Below, one piece after another: positions 45,153 to 54,277 of a stretch of DNA of 64,000 nucleotides (its first letter is position 1; every line of letters starts with the position of its first letter). The stretch lies in assembly GCF_007971225.1 (NCBI RefSeq), contig NZ_CP042435.1:1116001-1180000 (forward strand), in the 5' to 3' direction. The notes under the pieces are model-generated. The model saw nothing but the letters and a program-made list of their open reading frames with translations, did not search any database and had not been told where the DNA came from. The translations under genes were made by a program, and so were the position numbers. The DNA is from Panacibacter ginsenosidivorans. Its GTDB lineage: Bacteria > Bacteroidota > Bacteroidia > Chitinophagales > Chitinophagaceae.

Positions 45153-46817
45153 TTACAAAGAAATTCCTCTCTTCCATGGAATAAAATCATCGTGATTCGT
45201 GGCATTTGCTTTTGCCTGCACTTCTCCGCTCGCTACTTTAATGATATATTCAAATATACGTTCACCTGCCTGTTCTACGGTCTCTTTTCCATCTACAATA
45301 GTTCCTGTGTTAATATCAATAATATCATTCATTTTATTATAGAGCGTAGTGTTGGTGCTTATTTTAATAACCGGCGTTACAGGATTTCCGGTTGGTGTTC
45401 CTAAACCTGTTGTAAACAAAACAAGATTAGCACCTGCTGCAACTTCAGCCGTGGTTGATTCAATATCACTGCCCGGTGTACATAATAAATTCAAACCCGG
45501 TTTTGTAATTTTTCCGGGGTAATCCAATACATCTGTAACAGGTGAAGAACCGCCTTTCTTTGCAGCGCCTGCACTTTTCATGGCATCTGTTATTAACCCA
45601 TCACGGATATTACCAGCAGAAGGATTAGAATCAAACCCGGAACCAACAGCTTTGGCTCTTTCATTGTAAGTACGCATCAAATGCATAAATTTTTCAGCAG
45701 TAGCATCATCAACACAGCGATCGCTTAGATTTTGTTCCACACCGCATAACTCAGGAAACTCCGATAATACTACTGCACCGCCAAGTGCTACTATTATATC
45801 TGCAACATGACCTACTGCGGGGTTAGCTGTTATCCCTGAGAACCCGTCCGATCCTCCGCATTCTAAACCTATACAAAGTTTATTTAAAGAAGCAGGTTCC
45901 CTTTTGCATTCATTTGCCTGCATTAACCCTGCAAATGTTTGTCGCGTTGCCTGCTCCAGCATTTTTGTCTCGTTGCCAATCTTTTGTTGCTCCAGTAAAA
46001 ATAATGGCTTTGAAAATTGCTTATCCCTTTTATATATTTCTTCTTCAAGAATAGCTAACTGTGCATTCTGGCACCCCAGACTCAAAACTGTTGCCCCTGC
46101 TACATTTGGATGTGTAATGTATCCTGCAAGCAAACCACACAAAGCAGTTGTATCATCTTTTGTTCCTGCACAACCAAGTGTATGATTAAGTATCTTTATA
46201 CCATCAATATCTGGAAATATTTTTTTATGTGTGTCTGTATTTTCTTCTATAGCAATAACATTATTTAATATTTCATCTGCAGTTCTTCCTAACCTGTATT
46301 GAGCAACGAGTGATTCTGTTATCAGTTCATAACGCGATCTGCTTTTCTTATAGCCCAATGCTTTTAATAAAGCTTCCTGCAACGCATCTACATTTTTATT
46401 TTCACAGAAGACCATTGGGATAATTAGCCAATGATTGGCCGTACCAACAGAACCATCCGCACGGTGATACCCCATAAATGTTCGCTGTTGCCATTTCAAA
46501 ATATCAGGCTTGTTCCATTGGGTATTTCGTTCTTTTAAAGTGTATGTATTTGCCGCGTGTTTTATGTTAGCAGTTGTTATTAATCCACCTTTGCTTATTG
46601 CCTTTATAGCTTTTCCAACCAATACGCCATACATAATTACATCATCACCCTGTTGCAGATCGTTCAATGCAAACTTATGTTTGGCAGGAATTGTTTCCTG
46701 CAAAATAATTTCTCCCAGGCCATTTGATATAACAGCGTCTTTTGCAAGTGTTGTTAATGCAACAGCAATATTATCGTCAGGATGAACTTTAAGCGTTTTT
46801 GATTGCATTTTTTCCAT
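45153..46817 (-). CDS. uxaA: UxaA-family acid-sugar dehydratase (altronate dehydratase-like)
   Basis: About 554 residues from ATG 46817 (MEKMQSKTLKVHP); ATG 46808 is also possible, whereas the open frame above is repeat DNA. Residues 1-100 form an SAF domain (QETIPAKHKFALNDLQQGD). The main domain shows YHRADGSVGTANHWLI, ILNHTLGCAGTKDDT, GLECGGSDGFSGITANPAVG, and LLCTPGSDIESTTAEVAAGAN. Altronate dehydratase makes 2-keto-3-deoxygluconate; related enzymes take galactarate or other aldonates. In this cluster it could supply a second acid-sugar branch beside the enolase-type dehydratase. It is cytosolic and iron-dependent in known members. Confidence 0.85.
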   Translation of the reverse strand: MEKMQSKTLKVHPDDNIAVALTTLAKDAVISNGLGEIILQETIPAKHKFALNDLQQGDDVIMYGVLVGKAIKAISKGGLITTANIKHAANTYTLKERNTQWNKPDILKWQQRTFMGYHRADGSVGTANHWLIIPMVFCENKNVDALQEALLKALGYKKSRSRYELITESLVAQYRLGRTADEILNNVIAIEENTDTHKKIFPDIDGIKILNHTLGCAGTKDDTTALCGLLAGYITHPNVAGATVLSLGCQNAQLAILEEEIYKRDKQFSKPLFLLEQQKIGNETKMLEQATRQTFAGLMQANECKREPASLNKLCIGLECGGSDGFSGITANPAVGHVADIIVALGGAVVLSEFPELCGVEQNLSDRCVDDATAEKFMHLMRTYNERAKAVGSGFDSNPSAGNIRDGLITDAMKSAGAAKKGGSSPVTDVLDYPGKITKPGLNLLCTPGSDIESTTAEVAAGANLVLFTTGLGTPTGNPVTPVIKISTNTTLYNKMNDIIDINTGTIVDGKETVEQAGERIFEYIIKVASGEVQAKANATNHDDFIPWKRGISL

Positions 46818-47024
46818 TATTGAGCAAGCGCCAGGATCTTTTGGCATCGTCTCTTGTGTTACTCACTTGTACGTTTGGGAAAGTTATCAGCAAATCAGGT
46901 ATCAGCATTCAGCAAGTCAAATACATTTAGCTGAAGCCTGACTGCTGATCGCTGACTCCTCTTCCGGAGTACAAGTGTGCGACGCAACGATGCCTAATGC
47001 TTATACTAAAGTTTGGTACACAAA
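46816..47024. repeat. Dispersed element, inverted pair (B/A), long spacer with its own repeats
   Basis: Left core CTTGTGTTACTCACTTGTAC at 46853-46872, right core GTACAAGTGTGCGACGCAAC at 46969-46988, spacer 96 bp. The spacer has degenerate ATCAGCAT/TTCAGCAA units followed by their inverse (GCTGAAGCCTGACTGCTGAT), a possible second hairpin. Confidence 0.85.
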
Positions 47025-47025
47025 A

Positions 47026-48615
47026 TCAATCAATATCCCGCTGATCAATTTTTCCATCTACAAAACGCTGTATGCTTAAAGTATTTTTATTCTTTAAAGC
47101 ATCAGGCAACATTTGCTGTGTGAAATTTTGATAACATACGGGTCTTGTAAAACGATAAATGGCAGCAGTGCCAACAGAAGTGGAACGCGCATCAGTGGTT
47201 GCAGGGTAAGGACCTCCATGCACCATTGCATGCGTTACTTCCACACCTGTAGGAACATTATTCAACATAATGCGGCCGGCCTTTAATGCAAGTATTTGTG
47301 CAAGTTCATTTGCAGCATACATATCATCTTCATCGGCCCAAACACTTGCTGTGAGCTGACCCTGCAATTCATTTGCGATTGAATAAAGCTCTTCTATATT
47401 TTCAGCAACTACATGAATAGAGGCAGGCCCAAATACCTCGTGCCACAGATCTTTATTAGCAAGAAAAGCTTTTGCATCAGTCTGAAACATATGAGCAGTA
47501 ACAGTCTTATCAGTATTGGCTTCCTTGCCATAAGACTTTAATTTAAGTTTTTCTGTAACCAAAAGCGATTTTATATTGGCACTATAATTATGATAGATGT
47601 TTTCACTAAGCATGCAACCTGCATTGGATTGCTTTATTGCTGAAGCAAATGTTGAAAGAAAATTTTCCGTATCTGTTGATTTAACTGAGAAGATAAGGCC
47701 AGGGTTTGTACAAAACTGTCCAACACTTAAAAGATTGGAAGCAGCAAGTTTTTCTGCAATGCCATTTGCATCTTTTGACATGATGTTTGGCAAAATAAAA
47801 ACAGGATTAACACTGCCCATTTCTGCATAAACAGGAATTGGCTCTTGTCTTTTACAAGCCGCATCAAACAAAGCTTTTCCGCCAGTGAAAGAACCGGTAA
47901 ATGCAACTGCTTTTACAAGTGGATGCTGCACCAGCGTTATACTGCATGCATTTGATTTGCCCTGCAATAAAGCAAACAAGCCCTCGGGCATATTGCATTT
48001 TTTTAGTGCATCAATCACCAGTTGTGCAACTAATTCTGAAGTGGCAGGATGTGCAGGATGTGCTTTATAAATTACAGGGCAGCCTGCTGCTAATGCAGAT
48101 ATAGTATCGCCACCGGCAACAGAAAAAGCAAAAGGGAAATTACTGGCACCAAAGACAGCAACAGGGCCTAACGGAATTTGCATCTGCCGGATATCTGGTT
48201 TTGGCAAAGGCTTGCGGTCTGGCTGCGCGGTATCAATAACAGCTTTTACCCATGACCCTTCCCGTAATAATGAAGCAAATAATTTTATTTGATTAATGGT
48301 GCGTTGTACTTCACCTTCAAGACGCGGTTGTGGCAGTTTTGTTTCCTGCATAGCCACGGGTATAAGCTCGTCTTTTGCAGCAGCAATTGCATCTGCAAGC
48401 GTTTCAAGAAAGAAAGCTTTTTCAGTACCACTCAATTTACGATATTGCTCAAATGCATTCGCTGCAAGCATTGCAGCCTGATCTATCTCAGCTGTGGCAG
48501 CTTCGTGAAAAGCATAAGCACCTGTTTCATTCTTAAAATTTATAGCAACCGAAAATGTCTCGTTATTCATTCCAAACAACTTATAACCAATTAAATTTTT
48601 CCCCGTTAGCATCAT
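47026..48615 (-). CDS. 2-oxoglutarate semialdehyde (2,5-dioxovalerate) dehydrogenase
   Basis: A 529-residue NAD(P)-dependent aldehyde dehydrogenase of the KGSADH type, longer than ordinary ALDH at the N terminus. VAVFGASNFPFAFSVAGGD and GCPVIYKAHPAHP form the cofactor site, VKAVAFTGSFTGGKALF the nucleotide loop, AEMGSVNPVFI the general-base Glu, and LLSVGQFCTNPGLIF the catalytic Cys. It makes 2-oxoglutarate from the semialdehyde given by the KdaD-like enzyme, feeding the TCA cycle. The 5' end faces the divergent AraC-type gene. ATG 48615 is directly followed by a second ATG. Confidence 0.88.
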   Translation of the reverse strand: MMLTGKNLIGYKLFGMNNETFSVAINFKNETGAYAFHEAATAEIDQAAMLAANAFEQYRKLSGTEKAFFLETLADAIAAAKDELIPVAMQETKLPQPRLEGEVQRTINQIKLFASLLREGSWVKAVIDTAQPDRKPLPKPDIRQMQIPLGPVAVFGASNFPFAFSVAGGDTISALAAGCPVIYKAHPAHPATSELVAQLVIDALKKCNMPEGLFALLQGKSNACSITLVQHPLVKAVAFTGSFTGGKALFDAACKRQEPIPVYAEMGSVNPVFILPNIMSKDANGIAEKLAASNLLSVGQFCTNPGLIFSVKSTDTENFLSTFASAIKQSNAGCMLSENIYHNYSANIKSLLVTEKLKLKSYGKEANTDKTVTAHMFQTDAKAFLANKDLWHEVFGPASIHVVAENIEELYSIANELQGQLTASVWADEDDMYAANELAQILALKAGRIMLNNVPTGVEVTHAMVHGGPYPATTDARSTSVGTAAIYRFTRPVCYQNFTQQMLPDALKNKNTLSIQRFVDGKIDQRDID

Positions 48616-48734
48616 TGATATTTCTATTTACAAAGAAAAAAATTAAGGCTTTGTAAAAAAGCCATATTGTTCGCCAATAATGGTAGTTTATTGGCAGTGT
48701 ATAAAGCTATTGCTAAATCATGAAAGCAAGAAGA

Positions 48735-48791
48735 TTTTATTGGCCAGTCAGCGGGTCTTTTTGCACCTTTTCTTGCGTCGCACTCTTGTGC
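48735..48791 (-). repeat. Dispersed element, single diverged arm (A core)
   Basis: Core CTTGCGTCGCACTCTTGTGC at 48772-48791, preceded by a poorly conserved tail. It lies in the 349-bp divergent gap 48616-48964; the rest of that gap is A/T-rich with no other feature recognised apart from presumed promoters. Confidence 0.7.
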
Positions 48792-48964
48792 TGTTACAGC
48801 AAATTGCGGCAGGATAAGGGTTATACGCAAAAAGTTATAAAAACTGTTTCAAAAAATTTATTCGCTTTTTATACTGTAATAAAAGAAGCAATACATTTCA
48901 ATTTCGTAAGTTTATTTTTTAAGATATCTCTAATGCTGCCATAATTGTATGAATTACGTTACAT

Positions 48965-49843
48965 ATGAAACCAATCCTCAGAAAAGTCGACACGGGTTAT
49001 AATTATTCTTTCAGTGTGAGAGAAGATATATTTCCATACTTGTATAATCACTGGCATTATCACCCGGAAGCAGAGCTTACATTAATACGTAAAGGAACAG
49101 GCATAAGGCTTGTAGGCGACAGTGTGGAACAATTTGAAGATAATGATCTTGTATTGCTCGGTGCCGAACTTCCACATTACTGGAGAAGTGATGCCTTATA
49201 TTTCAAAGAAGATCCAAATGTACAGGTGGAAGCAGTGGCCATACATTTTAAAGAAGATTGCTGGGGGAAAGATTTTCTCGAAATGCCTGAATTGTCTGCC
49301 GTTAAAAAAATATTACAGGATGCAAAACGTGGCCTCGAAATAACGGGCAAGACAAAAAAAATACTTATTCCAATGATGGAATCTATGCTTAAAGCCAAAA
49401 ATGCAAAGCGTGTGATACTGTTGCTGGATATGTTATATATTATTGCTGCTTCCAAAGAACTAACTACCCTTTCCAGTAATGGTTTTTCAAAATCTTATGA
49501 CCATTCTAACACTGACCGCATTAACGAAATATACAATTACACATTTAATAACTTTCAGCAACAGGTAAGTATAAAAACTATTGCGGCTGCCGTAAACATA
49601 AGTCCCAATTCATTTTGCAGGTATTTTAAAACAAGAACATTAAAAACTTACTGGCAGTTTTTATTAGAAGTACGAATTGGTTATGCATGCAAACTATTAA
49701 TAGAGAATAAACTTAGCGTTGCAAAAATATGTTATGACTGTGGCTTTAATAACCTCTCCAATTTCAACAGGCATTTTAAACATATCGTAGGGATGTCGCC
49801 TCTGCAATACAGTAAGACATATTTGCAGGATAAACGAAAATAA
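48965..49843 (+). CDS. Cupin-AraC family transcriptional regulator
   Basis: A 292-residue regulator. The N-terminal cupin (HWHYHPEAELTLIRKGTGIR, ELPHYW) should bind a sugar or sugar acid. Two helix-turn-helix motifs lie in about 190-285: VSIKTIAAAVNISPNSFCRYF and SVAKICYDCGFNNLSNFNRHF, ending GMSPLQYSKTY. It is divergent from the semialdehyde dehydrogenase gene, so control of the pentose genes is likely. It is the only cupin-type regulator in the catabolic half. Confidence 0.85.
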   Translation: MKPILRKVDTGYNYSFSVREDIFPYLYNHWHYHPEAELTLIRKGTGIRLVGDSVEQFEDNDLVLLGAELPHYWRSDALYFKEDPNVQVEAVAIHFKEDCWGKDFLEMPELSAVKKILQDAKRGLEITGKTKKILIPMMESMLKAKNAKRVILLLDMLYIIAASKELTTLSSNGFSKSYDHSNTDRINEIYNYTFNNFQQQVSIKTIAAAVNISPNSFCRYFKTRTLKTYWQFLLEVRIGYACKLLIENKLSVAKICYDCGFNNLSNFNRHFKHIVGMSPLQYSKTYLQDKRK

Positions 49844-49975
49844 CCACATTATATTTACAATAAAAGTAGTTACTGGTAACAACTTTTCTTCTGTCAATAA
49901 CAGGCAGCTGTAATGCATGTTTATTTTAAAATAAATATCTTTCTCATCATCTTTAAAATGTAAAAGAATACAAAA

Positions 49976-50000
49976 AGAAAACCCGCATAAGCGGGTTATC
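49976..50000 (-). terminator. Rho-independent terminator of the T9SS protein gene
   Basis: AACCCGC and GCGGGTT (49980-49997) form a 7-bp stem with a 4-nt loop. On the minus strand the stem is followed by TTCTTTTTG. It lies 23 bp after the stop at 50021 and could also stop AraC transcripts from the other side. Confidence 0.75.
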
Positions 50001-50020
50001 CTTATATTCTAAATAAAGAA

Positions 50021-51154
50021 TTATTGCACTACTACTCTTATGCTTTCAGATAAACCTTCACCTTTCAATTGCAATATATATATGCCAGGTGCAGGCTGCT
50101 GTTTCATATTCAGCGCGTATTTTACATTTGCCTGTACTGCCTTAATATTTTCCTGGTGAATGATTCTGCCGCTATTATTCGTTAAAGTAGCTACTATATT
50201 ATTTCCTGTATAATCCCGAAGTATAAAGTTGATAACTGCTTTTGCCGGATTGGGATAAACAGTAAGCAATGAATTATCAACAAACATCTTAATGGATCTA
50301 ACGTCAGAAATAAATGACTTACCATTAAGATCGTATTGTTTGATGCGGTAATAATTATTTCCTTTAACAGGGCTTACATCCAATGCACTGTAGCTATGGG
50401 CTATGCTGCTTGTGCCACTCCCTTTAATGGTGGCAACAGTTTTCCAGTTTATAGCATCTGTGCTACGTTCCACTTCAAAGTGATCGTTATTAATTTCAGA
50501 AGTGGTGGTCCATGTGACCTTCACATGATTGTTATCAGCCTCAACTTTAAAGTTGTTAAGATGTATCGGTAAAACCTCGGCTGTAGATAAAGTTGGGAAT
50601 ACCAGGCCTGCTGGATATTCGGCGGCGGCGACCCTGAAATAATAAGTAGTACCTGCCTGAATATTGGATGTCGCTTTTATGCAAAATTCATATTCTGTCT
50701 GCTCACCCTCGTTTATCGTAAATGAGGGAAAAAATTCTGTCGAAACGAGAACCCGCCCACGAGTAAATGTGAGTCCTGAACCTTCGCCTGTCATTTGGTT
50801 CGTGGTTTTTTCAAGATCGGTTAAATTTGGACTCGTACCTGCAAACATAAATGGATTATTACGAGCTGTTGTTCTAACTGTATCCCATTTTGCTCCTGGC
50901 AAGTCGCTTGAATCTTGAAGCTGGGCACCATCAAGAAAGCCACCCGGGTTAGCAGGATCATTATATAAACTAATCCTTAAACGTAAAAGATCGTTTGTAT
51001 TGTTGATGGTGATGGCAGTATTTTCTGCAGCTATCCATGTGGCAGTTTTTTCTGTACCATCATCTTTCCTCCACCGCCATTTTCCCTGCGTTGAAAAGGC
51101 GAAAAGCTGGTGCGTGCTAACCAGCAGAACCACGATAAGTAATGTTTTTTTCAT
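50021..51154 (-). CDS. Secreted protein with T9SS type A sorting domain
   Basis: A 377-residue protein from ATG 51154 (MKKTLLIVVLLVSTHQLFAF), with a signal peptide of about 20. Residues about 25-180 form an unknown beta domain (GKWRWRKDDGTEKTATW). About 195-290 is fibronectin-III-like (VKVTWTTTSEINNDHFEVER, NYYRIKQYDLNGKS). The last 80 residues (LLTVYPNPAKAVINF to ESIRVVVQ) are a type A C-terminal sorting signal. An upstream ATG would overlap the SMP-30 gene and is rejected. The role is unknown; it may be a surface protein of the glycan-use cluster. Confidence 0.8.
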   Translation of the reverse strand: MKKTLLIVVLLVSTHQLFAFSTQGKWRWRKDDGTEKTATWIAAENTAITINNTNDLLRLRISLYNDPANPGGFLDGAQLQDSSDLPGAKWDTVRTTARNNPFMFAGTSPNLTDLEKTTNQMTGEGSGLTFTRGRVLVSTEFFPSFTINEGEQTEYEFCIKATSNIQAGTTYYFRVAAAEYPAGLVFPTLSTAEVLPIHLNNFKVEADNNHVKVTWTTTSEINNDHFEVERSTDAINWKTVATIKGSGTSSIAHSYSALDVSPVKGNNYYRIKQYDLNGKSFISDVRSIKMFVDNSLLTVYPNPAKAVINFILRDYTGNNIVATLTNNSGRIIHQENIKAVQANVKYALNMKQQPAPGIYILQLKGEGLSESIRVVVQ

Positions 51155-51195
51155 GACGTACGTTTTTAGTTGTGAATTGATTTGAAAGTTAATGA

Positions 51196-52056
51196 TTATT
51201 GTTTTGATTTGTGACATGCTAATGGTAAACCTTTTGTATCCATCTCTATCCTGCTTAAATGCCATCTTCCGAGATTGGCGGTATGTAATTGTTTGAAATC
51301 TTTTCCTCCAAATGCAATATTGGTAGGATTAGAAAGTGTATGTGCTTCCCAATCATCTGTCAATATGCTTATTTCCTTTTGCTTACTTACTTTATAAATC
51401 CTGTTGGGTGCATAGCAGGAAATATAAAGATTCTCTTCATCGTCAAATGCAATTCCATCGGGGCATGTTTCAGGAATAACAACAAAGACTTCTCTTTCTC
51501 CTGCTGTTCCATCATTATTGATCTTTATTCTTTCTACACCAGGCAACCAGGTACAAACCACATACAAATACTTTTCATCTTTTGAAAGTGCCATGCCATT
51601 TGCAAAATTGAACGGGCCTTTATGCCAGATACTCCCATTACCATTTTCATCAAAGCAGAAAATCTTTCCATTCACCTGCCTGAATGCGCCACTATCTGAC
51701 ACATATAATTTACCTGTTTTGTCAAACACCGCATAATTGGGAATATTCATGTTTACACCACCAGCACTTGTTGCAAACATTTCTAGTTTGTATGATGTAA
51801 GATCAAGCTTCCAGACACACTTATTTTTGAGATCGCATATAGCAAGCCATGTACAATCCGCAGAAAATGCAATACCTAAAACAAAGCCGCCGGTATTTGC
51901 TACTTCTGTTATTGTTTTTCCATTCTCAGTTATTTTATAGACCTGCCCTGCTTCTCCTCCGGCCCAAACAGAACCATCAGGATGCACCGCTACACATTCA
52001 GGATGATCAAGGCCATCTGCAAAAATTGATATTTGATCAATGGTTATAGGCATCAT
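51196..52056 (-). CDS. SMP-30/gluconolactonase-family lactonase, cytosolic
   Basis: A 286-residue six-bladed propeller without a signal peptide. Metal-site residues are visible: Glu in DHPECVAVHPDG, Asn in FNFANGMALSKDEKYLYV, and Asp in CPDGIAFDDEENLYIS. It should hydrolyse the aldonolactone formed by the SDR dehydrogenase (53522-54277) to the acid that the enolase-type dehydratase (52178-53401) then uses. The three genes are consecutive on one strand, which supports a dehydrogenase-lactonase-dehydratase series. Confidence 0.85.
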   Translation of the reverse strand: MMPITIDQISIFADGLDHPECVAVHPDGSVWAGGEAGQVYKITENGKTITEVANTGGFVLGIAFSADCTWLAICDLKNKCVWKLDLTSYKLEMFATSAGGVNMNIPNYAVFDKTGKLYVSDSGAFRQVNGKIFCFDENGNGSIWHKGPFNFANGMALSKDEKYLYVVCTWLPGVERIKINNDGTAGEREVFVVIPETCPDGIAFDDEENLYISCYAPNRIYKVSKQKEISILTDDWEAHTLSNPTNIAFGGKDFKQLHTANLGRWHLSRIEMDTKGLPLACHKSKQ

Positions 52057-52115
52057 ATTTTTTCTTTCCTGTTTAATAATTTAAAGTTGCACCAAGCTGA
52101 TCCGTGTTACTAAAA

Positions 52116-52172
52116 GTACAAGAGTGCGACGCAACGAAAGCTTAATAGCGGCAATTAGCCTGGTTCAAAAGA
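52116..52172 (+). repeat. Dispersed element, single arm (A core)
   Basis: Core GTACAAGAGTGCGACGCAAC at 52116-52135, tail AAAGCTTAATAGCGGCAATT and TGGTTCAAAAG, ending just before the stop codon of the dehydratase gene. Confidence 0.85.
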
Positions 52173-52177
52173 TTTCA

Positions 52178-53401
52178 TTACTTACGCTTCAATTTCGCCC
52201 AGTTCCTTTCCGGTAACACACTAAACCATTCCGGTCTTTCAGGATCACGATCATACTGATAACCGCCAACTTCTTTATAATACCCGCCGTATTGTTTTAG
52301 TTTATCATGATCAAGCTCAACACCAAGTCCATTGCCTTGTGGCACTTTGATCTTTCCATTTACATATTGCATCTTTCCACCTTTAATAATATCATCTGTT
52401 ATGTGGTGGTAATGCGCATCCGCAGCAAAAGAAAGATTGGGAATAGCAGCGCCAAGATGCAGCATGGTAGCGAGTTGTATGCCAAGCTCGCCGGAGCTAT
52501 GCACGGCAACACCAATTTGAAATTTCTCGCAAACGATACTCGCTTTCCATGCCTGGCGCAAACCGCCCCAAAATGTTGTGTCGAGTAAAATAACATCGAT
52601 AGCATTGGTGCGGATGCATGCAGCAAGCTGTTCAAAATTTACAACAACTGTATTGGTTGAAGTAGGTATGCGAATCATCTCTCTTACACGCCTCATTCCT
52701 TCCATGCCCCATGTAGGGTCTTCAAAATAATCGTTTGGTAAATGCTCAATTACTTTGCCTATGCTTATAGATTCTTCCACACTCCATGCTGCATTGGGAT
52801 CTATGCGCACTTTATGTTCCGGAAAAGCAGCAGACAAAGCTTTAAACACTTCAATCTCATGATCAGGATGAAAAACACCGGCCTTTAATTTATGAGAAGT
52901 GAAACCATATTTATTTACAAGGTCTTTTGCATGTGTTACAATTTCTTCAGCAGTTTCTTCACCGCCGATACCTGTTATCTCATTTTTATAGCGGAAGAAA
53001 ATATAAGATGCAAAAGGTATTTCTTCACGCAATGCACCACCCAAAAGATCGCATGCACGAATGCCTAATTTTTTTCCGATGATGTCAATACATGCAAACT
53101 CTATAGCCGCATGCAACTGCGTTCTGTTGTTGTATAAAGAAGCAGTTGGGTTACAAATTTTCCAGTATAACTGTTCCAGTTGCATAGGATCGTGACCAAT
53201 CAAATATTTATTCAATGCACTAAATGCATTCTCTGCAGATTCGCCCCCACCGCCCATTTCACCAAGGCCCGTAATACCTTCATCAGTTTCGACTTCTATG
53301 ATCGTACGCACAAAACGTCCCCAATGACAACCGTTGGAATGTCGAATCGGCGCTTCCAAAGGCATGGCGACTGTTGTAGCTTTTATGTTTGTTATTTTCA
53401 T
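52178..53401 (-). CDS. Enolase-superfamily acid-sugar dehydratase (glucarate-dehydratase-like)
   Basis: A 407-residue member of the glucarate dehydratase subgroup. The capping domain (1-130) contains [20 protein letters not shown]. Barrel ligands and catalysts are KxK in SHKLKAG, Asp in RIDPNAAW, Glu in FEDPTWG, Asn in TSTNTVV, and His in [14 protein letters not shown]. It abstracts the alpha-proton of an aldonic or aldaric acid, giving a 2-keto-3-deoxy acid. The SGELG in place of the HSNNH motif known from E. coli glucarate dehydratase argues for another substrate, such as a pentonate. It is flanked by the lactonase and SDR genes on the same strand. Confidence 0.85.
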   Translation of the reverse strand: MKITNIKATTVAMPLEAPIRHSNGCHWGRFVRTIIEVETDEGITGLGEMGGGGESAENAFSALNKYLIGHDPMQLEQLYWKICNPTASLYNNRTQLHAAIEFACIDIIGKKLGIRACDLLGGALREEIPFASYIFFRYKNEITGIGGEETAEEIVTHAKDLVNKYGFTSHKLKAGVFHPDHEIEVFKALSAAFPEHKVRIDPNAAWSVEESISIGKVIEHLPNDYFEDPTWGMEGMRRVREMIRIPTSTNTVVVNFEQLAACIRTNAIDVILLDTTFWGGLRQAWKASIVCEKFQIGVAVHSSGELGIQLATMLHLGAAIPNLSFAADAHYHHITDDIIKGGKMQYVNGKIKVPQGNGLGVELDHDKLKQYGGYYKEVGGYQYDRDPERPEWFSVLPERNWAKLKRK

Positions 53402-53439
53402 ACCCCAACCCTAAAGGGAGTTTTTATTTTTTTGAATAC

Positions 53440-53490
53440 AAGCTAATCTTTTCATGGCATCTTCGTTGCGTCGCAATCCTTTCATCTGTA
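53440..53490 (-). repeat. Degenerate dispersed element, single arm
   Basis: The remnant tail with CATGGCATCTTC precedes a shortened core GTTGCGTCGCAATCCTT (53466-53482). It lies just 3' of the SDR gene. Confidence 0.65.
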
Positions 53491-53521
53491 TCTTTTCATG
53501 GCAACAAAAATCATATTAGCC

Positions 53522-54277
53522 TCAACTATCTTTTTTACTTCCAGCGATTGTAATTCCTAAACCTCCGTCTATTCTAAAAGCTTGCCCTGTTATAAAGCTT
53601 GCTTTATCACTGCATAAAAAATAAATCAGTTCAGCAACTTCTTCCGGCTTGCCAATGCGATGTACGGGATGCATATCTATACACTCCTGCATTACTGCTG
53701 CAGGATCGGGAGATAATGCAATTGAATCTCTCAACATAGGTGTATCAATGGTTCCGGGGCAAACAGCTACACATCTTATGTTTGGTGCATAATCAACCGC
53801 AATGCTTCTTGTCAAACCAAGCAAAGCAGTTTTTGCAGTAGTGTATGCAGCAACATTTTGCTGACTTACAAATGCCTGTACACTGCTCACATTAATTACT
53901 ACTCCACTACCCTGTTGCTGCATAAAAGGTATTGCATGTTTTGCACAGAGGTATTGACTTTTCAGATTTACGTTCATTACAAGATCCCACTCATCTTCTG
54001 CTGTGTCTGTAACGTTTCCGTAACGCTGAATGCCTGCATTATTAATTAAAAAATCTATTCTTCCGAATTTTTGATGAGTGTTTTGAATGGCATGTTGTAC
54101 TTCGTTATTCTTTGAAACATCACACGCAGTATAAAACCATCTTTCATCATTAATGCCACTTTTATCAGGTGAAATATCCAGTAACGCAACATTTGCTCCT
54201 TGCTCATAAAATAAAGTAGCACATGCAAGACCAATCCCTTTTGATGCACCTGTTATGATGACAGTTTTATTTTTCAT
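53522..54277 (-). CDS. SDR-family sugar dehydrogenase
   Basis: A 251-residue classical short-chain dehydrogenase: TGASKGIG cofactor site, Asp in LLDIS (NAD preference), NNAGIQ, catalytic Ser in INVSSVQAF, and Tyr and Lys in YTTAK. Length and ending (GQAFRIDGGLGITIAG) fit the FabG-like sugar dehydrogenases. Placed between mutarotase and acid-sugar dehydratase genes, it most likely oxidises an aldose at C1 to the lactone. It overlaps the mutarotase gene by 11 bp, supporting coupled translation. A dehydrogenase acting on a 2-keto-3-deoxy acid is the alternative. Confidence 0.8.
   Translation of the reverse strand: MKNKTVIITGASKGIGLACATLFYEQGANVALLDISPDKSGINDERWFYTACDVSKNNEVQHAIQNTHQKFGRIDFLINNAGIQRYGNVTDTAEDEWDLVMNVNLKSQYLCAKHAIPFMQQQGSGVVINVSSVQAFVSQQNVAAYTTAKTALLGLTRSIAVDYAPNIRCVAVCPGTIDTPMLRDSIALSPDPAAVMQECIDMHPVHRIGKPEEVAELIYFLCSDKASFITGQAFRIDGGLGITIAGSKKDS

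Noticed and set aside
53402-53435. Terminator-like hairpin CCCTAAAGGG followed by T-runs on the plus strand
   Set aside because: No plus-strand gene lies before it; on the minus strand it would be upstream of a start codon. The stem is only 3-4 bp.
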